Assembly (NCBI GenBank): GCA_027364995.1
Contig: DAHXOG010000054.1
Span: 1 to 5,402 of the forward strand
Length of the DNA: 5,402 bases
DNA from: Candidatus Mancarchaeum sp.
GTDB lineage: Archaea > Micrarchaeota > Micrarchaeia > Micrarchaeales > Micrarchaeaceae
Direction of reading: 5' to 3'
Shown here: positions 1 to 5,271 of the stretch, one piece after another
Layout: each line of letters starts with the position of its first letter
How positions within the stretch are numbered: position 1 is the first letter of the stretch
The notes under the pieces: generated by a model
Database searches by the model: none
Seen by the model: only the letters and a program-made list of their open reading frames with translations
What the model was told of the DNA's origin: nothing
Program-made: the position numbers and the translations under genes

Positions 1-17
1 ATATTTATCTTATTCGC

Positions 18-58
18 TAATGATCTTCTTTCATTATTAAAATTTTATATAAATAAGG
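18..58. promoter_or_regulatory. possible TATA element plus inverted repeat at the left edge
   Basis: An AT-rich block reads AATTTTATATAAATAAG at 41-57, which resembles an archaeal TATA box. It lies beside a perfect 6-bp inverted repeat, TAATGA (18-23) and TCATTA (31-36), separated by 7 bases. Read on the minus strand, the TATA-like element would place a start site near position 23, inside the inverted repeat. That is the usual arrangement of a promoter with an overlapping operator, for a gene lying left of the window. No gene is visible in this window to confirm the direction. AT-rich DNA gives such matches by chance, so this is tentative. Confidence 0.25.
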
Positions 59-185
59 GATTTTGTAACCTACCAAATCTTTCTTGAACTTTTTATTGAC
101 TGGGCTAAGAAGGGCTTACGGCTGTGATATTAATCCATGCATTTCATAATCTTATGTCAAATAATTGGTAGCGTATAGCTTTGAA

Positions 186-1319
186 TTAAGAGTTTAAAGA
201 CAAGCCCCTTTTCAAAAGCTCAAAAATTGCAATCATAGGCGATTTTTCTAATGAATATCGTCCATGTCTAACCTTCTTTAGTATGCCAAGCTTCACAAGT
301 CTACCGATGTATGGTGGAGATACACCTATCTTGCTTATCTCTGTGCTTTGGACTATATCTTTATCTAAGCTTGCAATTCTTGCAAAGGAGATAACATCTT
401 GGTCGGATGCTTCCGAAATCTCATGCTCAAGCCAACTTTTACCTATCGCCACAGCGACGTTTATACTATCTTTAACTCTTTTTTCATCTATCGTCCCATT
501 TTCTATGTAGCTAGCAGACGCAATGCATTGTACTAAGTAAGGATAACCGCTTGTATATTTTTGCACGGCCACTATTGCATCATCCGTCCAATTTGTTTTT
601 TCGTTTGCTAGTGGCTTTAATAGGACCTCTTTAATCTCATCTAATGAGAATTTACCTATGTTAAAATCTGCGCCAGAAAATATTCTTGCTACAGGGGAAT
701 AGTCATCCACTAATTTCTCTTCAAATCCTACAAATCCACTTATTATTAAAAGAATTGGAGTACTGGACAACTCCTCTACAATGGTCTTAAGTTCACCTAT
801 GGCTTCGCGGGCTAGAAAATCTGCATCATCTATTGCAATCAATATCAGACCAACATTTCTCAATGCCCCGACTAGCTCTCGCCACTGGTTATATGGTGTT
901 TTTTCTTCGTTTGGTTGTGAAAAGCCAATACTCAGATCGAATGCGGCAACGCTATTTACGTTTTTTGTTGCTGCACGTATTCTATCTAGGAGGTTTTTTC
1001 TATTTGCAATCTGCTGGCGTAATTCTTCATTTAGCATATGATATAATTCCTGATCATTTGTTGTACGTGCAAGTCTGCGATTTATAATCAATATGTCTGA
1101 TGGCGCATCTTCGGTTCCTGAAAACTCGCTTATGATTTTGTCAATTAACGAAGTCTTACCTACGCCTCTATGGCCATATATTAAGATTCCGCCCGATTTC
1201 TTGTGCTGCCTAGCTATTGCTATTCTTTCGGCAACTTTCTCCAAAACAATTTTTCTGCCACCGAAGTATTCCGGTCTTGCCGGGCCTTGCGGATCATAAG
1301 GGTTAGGCATTAATATCAT
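186..1319 (-). CDS. AAA+ ATPase, Orc1/Cdc6-like archaeal orphan ATPase with C-terminal winged helix
   Basis: Predicted cytoplasmic P-loop ATPase of 377 residues. The N-terminus has the PxxFGGR-type lead-in seen in AAA_16/Orc1-like proteins (P16, F19-R22). Walker A is GHRGVGKTS at 49-57 and Walker B is LILIAIDDAD at about 158-167. A sensor-1-like strand ends in S194 (LLIISGF). R212 in SPVARIF is a candidate arginine finger, and TSGYPYLVQ (256-264) resembles the sensor-2/lid helix. Residues about 303-360 look like a winged helix-turn-helix, suggesting DNA or partner binding. No membrane segment is apparent. The first ATG is used here, but Met4 (ATG at 1308-1310) is an equally plausible start: neither has a Shine-Dalgarno site, and upstream TATA-like elements suggest a leaderless or short-leader transcript. 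The gene stands alone, is divergent from the mevalonate operon, and appears more AT-rich than it. The family includes replication initiators, but this protein is a generic member and its specific role is unknown. Confidence 0.85.
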   Translation of the reverse strand: MILMPNPYDPQGPARPEYFGGRKIVLEKVAERIAIARQHKKSGGILIYGHRGVGKTSLIDKIISEFSGTEDAPSDILIINRRLARTTNDQELYHMLNEELRQQIANRKNLLDRIRAATKNVNSVAAFDLSIGFSQPNEEKTPYNQWRELVGALRNVGLILIAIDDADFLAREAIGELKTIVEELSSTPILLIISGFVGFEEKLVDDYSPVARIFSGADFNIGKFSLDEIKEVLLKPLANEKTNWTDDAIVAVQKYTSGYPYLVQCIASASYIENGTIDEKRVKDSINVAVAIGKSWLEHEISEASDQDVISFARIASLDKDIVQSTEISKIGVSPPYIGRLVKLGILKKVRHGRYSLEKSPMIAIFELLKRGLSLNS

Positions 1320-1337
1320 TAATTAATTTTAATTAAT
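1318..1337. repeat. 9-bp inverted repeat overlapping the ATPase start codon
   Basis: ATTAATTAA (1318-1326) and TTAATTAAT (1329-1337) form a perfect inverted repeat with a 2-base spacer. It covers the first ATG of the ATPase and the bases just upstream on the minus strand. The symmetry suits a dimeric DNA-binding protein, possibly the ATPase itself through its winged-helix region. That role is inference, and the sequence is pure A/T, where such symmetry arises easily. Confidence 0.4.
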
Positions 1338-1371
1338 CATATATACTTTAGTCGTAAATATTTATATATAT
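1338..1371 (-). promoter_or_regulatory. TATA-like promoter elements for the ATPase gene
   Basis: On the minus strand two TATA-like elements precede the ATPase. The distal one (TATATATAAATATTTA, about 1371-1356) would put transcription start near 1338, giving a leader of about 20 bases. The proximal one (AAGTATATAT, about 1348-1339) is centred some 25 bases from the ATG at 1319, the archaeal spacing for a leaderless transcript. No Shine-Dalgarno site lies before either candidate ATG, which fits leaderless initiation. Which element is used cannot be decided from sequence. Confidence 0.4.
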
Positions 1372-1494
1372 TTGGATTATTTAACCAAATTCAGATACCA
1401 AAGCCAAACAGAAGGGATTTGACAGTACATAATTCGGTTCCATCATTGATACAGAACCAGAAAGATATAAGAAAGCACATTCAGAATGCACTTA

Positions 1495-1512
1495 CGCAGA
1501 TTAGTTTCTGCG
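1495..1512. repeat. perfect 6-bp hairpin in the intergenic region
   Basis: CGCAGA (1495-1500) pairs exactly with TCTGCG (1507-1512) across a 6-base loop (TTAGTT). The stem is fairly GC-rich for an otherwise AT-rich gap, so it is less likely to be chance than its A/T neighbours. It is not followed by a T-run, so it is not an obvious terminator. Function unknown. Confidence 0.4.
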
Positions 1513-1561
1513 ATATTAAGGATGTTCTGCCTTAACTTTACCACATCAAGAAGAAGCGTTT

Positions 1562-1620
1562 TAGAGGTATAATTTTCAGTGGCGTCTGAGATAGCTTATC
1601 GTATTATCTTGAAACCTCTA
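1562..1620. repeat. nested inverted repeat (possible RNA structure) upstream of mvk
   Basis: TAGAGGT (1562-1568) pairs perfectly with ACCTCTA (1614-1620). Inside it AGATA (1589-1593) pairs with TATCT (1605-1609). Together they could form a two-tier stem-loop of about 59 bases with an asymmetric internal loop. It lies upstream of the predicted mevalonate kinase promoter, so it is probably not part of that mRNA leader. It could belong to a small RNA or to decayed sequence. Confidence 0.25.
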
Positions 1621-1666
1621 CCTTTGCAAACATAATTGAAATTATTTTCACTTCCTTTGTATTAAA

Positions 1667-1680
1667 TCGTCATTAGACGA
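1667..1680. repeat. small hairpin before the mvk promoter
   Basis: TCGTC (1667-1671) pairs with GACGA (1676-1680) across the 4-base loop ATTA. It closes the possibly decayed frame (the loop and stem contain its TAG) and precedes the TATA element of the mevalonate operon by about 15 bases. It may be an operator half-site pair or chance. Confidence 0.25.
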
Positions 1681-1693
1681 ATATGTTGGATGG

Positions 1694-1704
1694 TATTTAT
1701 ATTT
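1694..1704 (+). promoter_or_regulatory. TATA box of the mevalonate kinase operon
   Basis: TATTTATATTT at 1694-1704 is a good archaeal TATA-box match. Transcription would start about 25 bases downstream, near 1725, leaving a leader of roughly 20 bases before the ATG at 1747. No other strong TATA element stands at a suitable distance from this start. It would drive both mevalonate genes. Confidence 0.45.
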
Positions 1705-1713
1705 CCGTGCTTA

Positions 1714-1740
1714 ATCTCTTAAACAACGAGATAGGTAGGG
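1714..1740 (+). promoter_or_regulatory. mvk leader: weak ribosome-binding site and small hairpin
   Basis: AGGTAGGG (1733-1740) is a weak Shine-Dalgarno match 6 bases before the ATG at 1747 and supports that start. ATCTC (1714-1718) can pair with GAGAT (1728-1732), ending immediately before the ribosome-binding site. If transcription starts near 1725 only the right arm would be in the mRNA, so the repeat is more likely a DNA site than a translational switch. Confidence 0.35.
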
Positions 1741-1746
1741 TTAATT

Positions 1747-2784
1747 ATGGAAGAAAAAGCCCCGGGTGTGGTAAAGCTATTTGGAGAGCATGCAGTAGTG
1801 CACGGCAGCAGGGGGCTTTCTGCCGCAGTATCGGTATTCGCTACTGCAAAGATAGAGCCGAATAATGGCAATGAGCTTGTTATACGCTTAAGCAACCTTG
1901 ATGGCATGAGTGCTTCATTGAGCAAGGAGATGCTTGACGATATATACAAGGAATACGCCTCGCGCGAGTCTATACTGGCTTATAAGAAGAGGCTCGCAAT
2001 GTTTGATGCGAACCTTTTGCCATATATAACGATAGCTGCACGGCTTCAATCCGAATTTATGGCAAGCTTAATAGGCTATGATATCAGCATAAGCTCCGAA
2101 ATCCCAAGGCAGAAAGGCTTGGCATCGAGCGCAGCATGCTCCACTGCTTTTACAAAAGTGATACTGCACAATGCAGGAATAGCATTGCCTGATGAAGCGG
2201 TAATAGATATAGCCAGGGACGGGGATAGGGTAGTGCACGAGAATGATAACGCAGGCAGGGTGGACGTGCCGCCGGCATATTATGGAGGAATCGTAAAGGT
2301 AACAAAGGAAGACTTTGTCCCTCTCAAAATAAAAAGCGAGTTAAGATTAATGCTTATAGATACCGGGCCTAAGAAGCCAACAAGCGAAACCGTTGGTAAT
2401 GTAACAAACCTCTTTAAGACGAATAAGGAATATGCGCAAAGCCTCTGCGATCAGATAGATGAATGCGTAGGCTTAGGAATAGATGCGTTGATGAATAATG
2501 ATGCAAAAGCCATTGGCAGATACATGTACAAAGATCAGGAACTGTTAAAGGAGCTTGGGGTATCAAGCGAAAGCATAGATGATGCAGTTGATATATCAAG
2601 AGAAACCGGCATGTTGGGGGCAAAGCTCAGCGGAGGAGGAGGTGGAGGCATAGTGGTAGCCGTACCTGGTGAAAAGATAAGCAATGAGTTTTATAACAGG
2701 ATCAATGAAAGGAATTATAAGATCATAAACACGAGCATACATTATAACAGCCAGCATAAGCGCAAACAGGTTCAATACGGATAG
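1747..2784 (+). CDS. mvk: mevalonate kinase (GHMP family), divergent
   Basis: Cytoplasmic enzyme predicted to transfer the ATP gamma-phosphate to mevalonate, giving mevalonate 5-phosphate for archaeal isoprenoid lipids. Of its 345 residues, motif 1 (APGVVKLFGEHAVVHG, 5-20) is the mevalonate kinase hallmark. Motif 2, the ATP loop, is PRQKGLASSAA (120-130). Motif 3 is KLSGGGGGG (293-301). D173 in GRVDVPPAYYGG is the likely catalytic base. Two oddities stand out. The lysine of the usual APGKV signature is Val8, with a lysine two residues later (K10). Motif 2 lacks the usual GAGLGSSA glycines and instead resembles the GLASSAS loop of decarboxylases. The LFGEHAVVHG block argues against mevalonate-3-kinase of the Thermoplasma type. 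The start has a weak ribosome-binding site 6 bases upstream and places motif 1 at the extreme N-terminus, as expected. The decarboxylase gene follows after 54 bases, so co-transcription is likely. A different GHMP kinase in the same pathway cannot be fully excluded. Confidence 0.85.
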   Translation: MEEKAPGVVKLFGEHAVVHGSRGLSAAVSVFATAKIEPNNGNELVIRLSNLDGMSASLSKEMLDDIYKEYASRESILAYKKRLAMFDANLLPYITIAARLQSEFMASLIGYDISISSEIPRQKGLASSAACSTAFTKVILHNAGIALPDEAVIDIARDGDRVVHENDNAGRVDVPPAYYGGIVKVTKEDFVPLKIKSELRLMLIDTGPKKPTSETVGNVTNLFKTNKEYAQSLCDQIDECVGLGIDALMNNDAKAIGRYMYKDQELLKELGVSSESIDDAVDISRETGMLGAKLSGGGGGGIVVAVPGEKISNEFYNRINERNYKIINTSIHYNSQHKRKQVQYG

Positions 2785-2828
2785 TTATCAGGCAAGATCG
2801 TAATAACAAGATTATTGAGTTGATATTT

Positions 2829-2835
2829 AGGTGAT
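2829..2835 (+). promoter_or_regulatory. strong archaeal Shine-Dalgarno site of mvaD
   Basis: AGGTGAT, 3 bases before the ATG at 2839, is complementary to the conserved 3' end of archaeal 16S rRNA. It fixes the start of the decarboxylase and shows that this internal operon gene uses leadered initiation, unlike the apparently leaderless ATPase. Confidence 0.7.
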
Positions 2836-2838
2836 TAT

Positions 2839-3846
2839 ATGTATGGAAAAGCAACGGCGATAACTTCGCCAAACATAGCGTTGATAAAGTACTGGGGCAA
2901 TCGTGATGAGAGGCTAATGCTTCCTAACAATAGCTCCATTAGCATGACGCTTGGTGATGAATTAACTACAAAAACTAAGGTTATCTTTGACAGCAAGCAG
3001 GATAAGGACCAGTTTTATATAAATGGAAAACTTCAGGACTTATCAGATAAAGAGACTATGGAAAGGTTTGCAGTGATCAACAAAATACGTTCGATAGCCG
3101 GCACAAATGCAAAGGTTTTGATCTCTTCTGAGAACTCGTTCCCAACTTCTGCTGGGCTGGCATCAAGCGCAAGCGGCATAGCCGCAATGGTTTTAGCCTC
3201 TACTAAAGCGCTAGACCTTAAGCTTGACAGCAGGGAGCTTTCCATTATAGCAAAGGTAGGGAGCGGTAGCGCATGCAGAAGCCTTTTTGGCGGATTCGTT
3301 AAATGGGAAAGAGGACAAAAGGCTGATGGCACAGATTCATATGCAAGGCAGATAGCAGGCCATGAGCATTGGCCGGAGCTTGTCGATATTGTAGCTGTAG
3401 TATCTGACAGTAAGAAAAAGGTTTCTTCCAGGGCAGGCATGAGACAAACGGTAAAGAGTAGCCTCTTATACAAGGCACGCCCGGAGTGGGCAGAAAATAT
3501 GTGCGTTAAGCTTGAAGATGCCATACTCAAAAAGGATTTTGGCACATTGGCAGAGATTACAATGAAGGATAGTAGCAATCTGCACGCTGTAATGCTCGAC
3601 ACATACCCGTCCCTGATGTATCTGAACGATACATCGAAAGAGATAATGTACAAGATAGCTGAGCTAAATGAGAGCGAGGGCAAACCTGTTGCAGCTTATA
3701 CATTCGACGCAGGGGCTAATGCCAACATAATAACCCGAAAAGGCGATGCAGATAAGGTTATGGAGATGCTCTCACAGGTTGCCAGCATAAAGGAGATAAG
3801 GAAAACTGGTATCGGGAAAGGGCCAAGGTTTATAGAGGAATCCTAG
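2839..3846 (+). CDS. mvaD: mevalonate (di)phosphate decarboxylase
   Basis: GHMP-family decarboxylase of 335 residues, near the normal family length. It uses ATP to phosphorylate the 3-hydroxyl and then decarboxylates. The product is isopentenyl diphosphate if the substrate is mevalonate 5-diphosphate, or isopentenyl phosphate if it is the 5-monophosphate. Family signatures are clear: PNIALIKYWG (11-20), LPNNSSISMTL (28-38), FPTSAGLASSASG (101-113, ATP loop), GSGSACRSLFGGFVKW (141-156), SSRAGMRQTV (196-205) and TFDAGANA (288-295). The Asp/Lys/Arg triad of true decarboxylases is intact as K17, R147 and D290, so this is not a Thermoplasma mevalonate-3-kinase, which lacks it. The second lysine of the usual KYWGKRD motif is Asn21 here. 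A strong ribosome-binding site sets the start, and the gene follows mevalonate kinase by 54 bases, so one operon is likely. Whether it takes the mono- or diphosphate is not settled by sequence. No phosphomevalonate kinase is present in this window. Confidence 0.9.
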   Translation: MYGKATAITSPNIALIKYWGNRDERLMLPNNSSISMTLGDELTTKTKVIFDSKQDKDQFYINGKLQDLSDKETMERFAVINKIRSIAGTNAKVLISSENSFPTSAGLASSASGIAAMVLASTKALDLKLDSRELSIIAKVGSGSACRSLFGGFVKWERGQKADGTDSYARQIAGHEHWPELVDIVAVVSDSKKKVSSRAGMRQTVKSSLLYKARPEWAENMCVKLEDAILKKDFGTLAEITMKDSSNLHAVMLDTYPSLMYLNDTSKEIMYKIAELNESEGKPVAAYTFDAGANANIITRKGDADKVMEMLSQVASIKEIRKTGIGKGPRFIEES

Positions 3847-3957
3847 TTTGTAAATCCGTAAAAATAATCGAGTATAGGATGCATTTTAGGAGTGGAATAG
3901 AGATATTTCAGGCAAAAGAGCTGTGAAAAGTACTTTGGCCAGGTAGCCATTAAATTA

Positions 3958-3983
3958 CAGAAAGATTAAATTTCTGGTTTAAT
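3958..3983. repeat. two overlapping, mutually exclusive small hairpins
   Basis: CAGAAA (3958-3963) pairs with TTTCTG (3971-3976), while ATTAAA (3965-3970) pairs with TTTAAT (3978-3983). Each has a perfect 6-bp stem with a 7-base loop, and they cannot form together. They lie about 110 bases past the mvaD stop and upstream of the tRNA. A role in mvaD mRNA 3'-end formation is possible, but there is no following T-run. The rest of the gap 3847-4055 holds no gene that I can support. Confidence 0.3.
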
Positions 3984-4013
3984 GCTGGCATATTTTGAAA
4001 CGTTTTATAGGTA

Positions 4014-4026
4014 AATAATTTAAACT
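4014..4026 (+). promoter_or_regulatory. possible TATA element for tRNA-Val
   Basis: The AT-rich stretch ATAATTTAAACTG, centred about 35 bases before the tRNA 5' end, could serve as a TATA box with a short leader removed by RNase P. Several other AT-rich stretches are nearby, so the choice is uncertain. Confidence 0.25.
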
Positions 4027-4055
4027 GTTTAACATAATCTTATACGCGTTTAGTC

Positions 4056-4127
4056 GGGCCCGTAGTCGATTGGTAAGACGTTCCCCTCACACGGGAAAGA
4101 CATGGAGTTCGATTCTCCACGGGCCCA
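4056..4127 (+). tRNA. tRNA-Val: tRNA-Val (anticodon CAC)
   Basis: Complete 72-base cloverleaf without an intron. The acceptor stem GGGCCCG (4056-4062) pairs perfectly with CGGGCCC (4120-4126). T8 and A9 follow. The D stem is GTC/GAC, with the invariant GG at 4072-4073. The anticodon stem TTCCC/GGGAA (4081-4085, 4093-4097) closes the loop CTCACAC, giving anticodon CAC at 4088-4090, which reads GTG valine codons. The variable loop is five bases. The T stem TGGAG/CTCCA encloses TTCGATT. The discriminator base is A (4127). CCA is not encoded (CTT follows), so the tail must be added by nucleotidyltransferase. The stems are all GC-rich with full pairing, apart from a G-A at the base of the D loop. 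Confidence 0.95.
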
Positions 4128-4164
4128 CTTATTGTTGCAATCCTTAATACTGCGACTTAGAGCC

Positions 4165-4179
4165 TTGCTAATGTAGCAA
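4165..4179 (-). terminator. hairpin directly after the citrate synthase stop codon
   Basis: TTGCTA (4165-4170) and TAGCAA (4174-4179) form a perfect 6-bp stem with a 3-base loop, abutting the citrate synthase stop codon on the minus strand. It lies between convergent transcription units (tRNA-Val from the left, citrate synthase from the right), where a 3'-end signal is expected. No T-run follows, and archaeal termination relies mostly on T-runs, so the role is uncertain. The stem may instead stabilise the mRNA end. Confidence 0.3.
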
Positions 4180-5250
4180 TTACAGCTTGAGGCCTTTTGG
4201 GCCTATGTAGTTAGAGTCAGGGCGTATTAGCTTGTTGGATGCTACTTGTTCTTTATAATGCGCTATCCAGCCGAAGCTTCTTGCTGCTGCGAATATTGGA
4301 AGGTAGAATTTCTCGTCTATGCCAAGCAGATACATGTATATGGCTGCATAAAAATCGACGTTGGCTGGTATCCTTTTTAGATTCCACATCTCTTCTTCGA
4401 TAGCTTCTGCGTACTCGACTAATGCATACATGCCCTTCTCCTTTGAGAGCGTTCTCAGCTGGAGCTTTACGAATTGTGCTCGTGGATCCTTAATCTTGTA
4501 GACCCTGTGCCCGAATCCCATTATCTTCTCCTTCGCCTTTAGCTTTTTATCCACGAACCTTATTGCGTCTTCCTTGGATTTGAATTTTAGCAGGTATTTC
4601 AGCACTTCTGAATTAGCCCCGCCATGCAATGGACCCTTTAGCGTTGCCAATGCCGATGTGAACGCTGCCTGCGGGCCGGCAAGCGTAGATGCGGTTACCA
4701 TTAACGCAAATGTAGAAGCATTGAATTCATGTTCCGTGTATAATATCAATAGCTTTTCGAAATATTTGGCCAGATTTTTATCCTCGATGCCAGTAATTGC
4801 ATTATAGAACCTCTCGGCATAGTTGGCGTTCTTGCTTTTCATTGGCTTAATTGCTTTGACATTGTACGCTATCAGCGCCGGCATCCTTGCAGCCATTTGC
4901 AATGCCTTATGCTCGTCATTGCCCTCCAATGGCATTCCGGATATGACTGTCCTTAGCATGTCAAGCTTTGGCGCATTGCCGCTTATGGATTTCAAAAGCC
5001 TTATAGTAGAATTATCCAGCCTTGAAAGCTTAATCAATTGCGACGAGAACTCATGCAGCTCGGCCTTTTTAGGAAGCTTGCCGTATGCAATAAGGTATGC
5101 TACCTCCTCGAAGCTTTTCTTTTCAGCGAGCTCTGTTGCCTTATAGCCTCTATATACCAAATTCCCTTTGCTGTCGGTAGACGATATTGCTGTATCGTCG
5201 ACTATTACCCTTTCCAAGCCCTTTGCAACGCGTATAGATTTCGTTTCCAT
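4180..5250 (-). CDS. gltA: citrate synthase / 2-methylcitrate synthase
   Basis: Condenses acetyl-CoA (or propionyl-CoA) with oxaloacetate to form citrate (or 2-methylcitrate). At 356 residues it matches the short, dimeric archaeal/Gram-positive type rather than the longer hexameric enzymes. The N-terminal KGLERVIVDDTAIS and YRGY (33-36) are typical. The catalytic residues are all visible: H209 in GPLHGGAN, H248 in GFGHRVYK, and D299 in NVDFYAA. Further family features are EHEFNAST (173-180), DPRA (255-258), RSFGWIAHYKEQ (324-335) and the C-terminal RPDSNYIGP (343-351). A Shine-Dalgarno-like GGTGGTC (5259-5253 on the minus strand), 2 bases before the ATG, supports the start. The preceding gene is PrpB-like and ends 21 bases upstream, so both are probably one transcript. 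That context favours methylcitrate synthase or dual activity, but sequence motifs alone do not separate the two, and archaeal members often accept both acyl-CoAs. Confidence 0.92.
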   Translation of the reverse strand: METKSIRVAKGLERVIVDDTAISSTDSKGNLVYRGYKATELAEKKSFEEVAYLIAYGKLPKKAELHEFSSQLIKLSRLDNSTIRLLKSISGNAPKLDMLRTVISGMPLEGNDEHKALQMAARMPALIAYNVKAIKPMKSKNANYAERFYNAITGIEDKNLAKYFEKLLILYTEHEFNASTFALMVTASTLAGPQAAFTSALATLKGPLHGGANSEVLKYLLKFKSKEDAIRFVDKKLKAKEKIMGFGHRVYKIKDPRAQFVKLQLRTLSKEKGMYALVEYAEAIEEEMWNLKRIPANVDFYAAIYMYLLGIDEKFYLPIFAAARSFGWIAHYKEQVASNKLIRPDSNYIGPKGLKL

Positions 5251-5252
5251 GT

Positions 5253-5259
5253 GACCACC
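5253..5259 (-). promoter_or_regulatory. ribosome-binding site of citrate synthase
   Basis: GGTGGTC, read on the minus strand 2 bases before the ATG, differs by one base from the archaeal Shine-Dalgarno core GGTGATC. It lies in the 21-base gap after the upstream gene's stop and sets the citrate synthase start within the operon. Confidence 0.5.
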
Positions 5260-5271
5260 AATTTGTAATTT

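Larger units (their letters stand above)
1323..1676 (+). pseudogene. possible decayed ORF with two in-frame stops
   Basis: One plus-strand frame is open from 1323 to a TAG at 1674-1676, interrupted only by TAA (1533-1535) and TGA (1587-1589). It has no ATG or GTG start and no ribosome-binding site. Recognisable stretches read NQKDIRKHIQNALTQISF before the first stop, YHIKKKRFRGIIFSGV between the stops, and DSLSYYLETSTFANIIEI after the second. The mix of charged and hydrophobic residues looks protein-like on both sides of the stops, as expected of a gene broken by point mutations. I do not recognise a family. A chance open frame in AT-rich intergenic DNA, or an RNA element (hairpins lie in the same stretch), are real alternatives. 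Confidence 0.2.

Noticed and set aside
781..1299. Several plus-strand open frames (781-1041, 833-1087, 1093-1299) opposite the ATPase
   Set aside because: They overlap one another and the Walker motifs of the ATPase and show no motifs of their own. They are shadows.
1683..1865. Plus-strand 60-codon frame overlapping the mevalonate kinase start
   Set aside because: It runs through the mevalonate kinase motif 1 in another frame, and its ATG lies upstream of the predicted transcription start.
2631..2648. GGAGGAGGAGGTGG-like Shine-Dalgarno sequence inside mevalonate kinase
   Set aside because: It encodes the glycine run of GHMP motif 3. No gene starts just downstream, so the match is a by-product of the protein sequence.
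3033..3683. Long open frame (216 codons) on the minus strand within the decarboxylase gene
   Set aside because: It lies fully antisense to a decarboxylase with complete family motifs. Its translation is serine/leucine-rich with no recognisable domain, as expected of a shadow frame.
3890..4046. Tiny open frames in the mvaD-tRNA gap (for example MHFRSGIEIFQAKEL and MLAYFETFYR)
   Set aside because: They have fewer than 20 codons, no ribosome-binding site and no recognisable features.
4056..4127. tRNA-Val as an integration (attachment) site
   Set aside because: I found no second copy of the tRNA 3' end and no integrase in the window, so there is no sign of an inserted element here.
4823..5146. 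Open frame of 107 codons on the plus strand inside citrate synthase
   Set aside because: Antisense to a well-conserved enzyme with all catalytic residues. No ribosome-binding site or promoter was seen.
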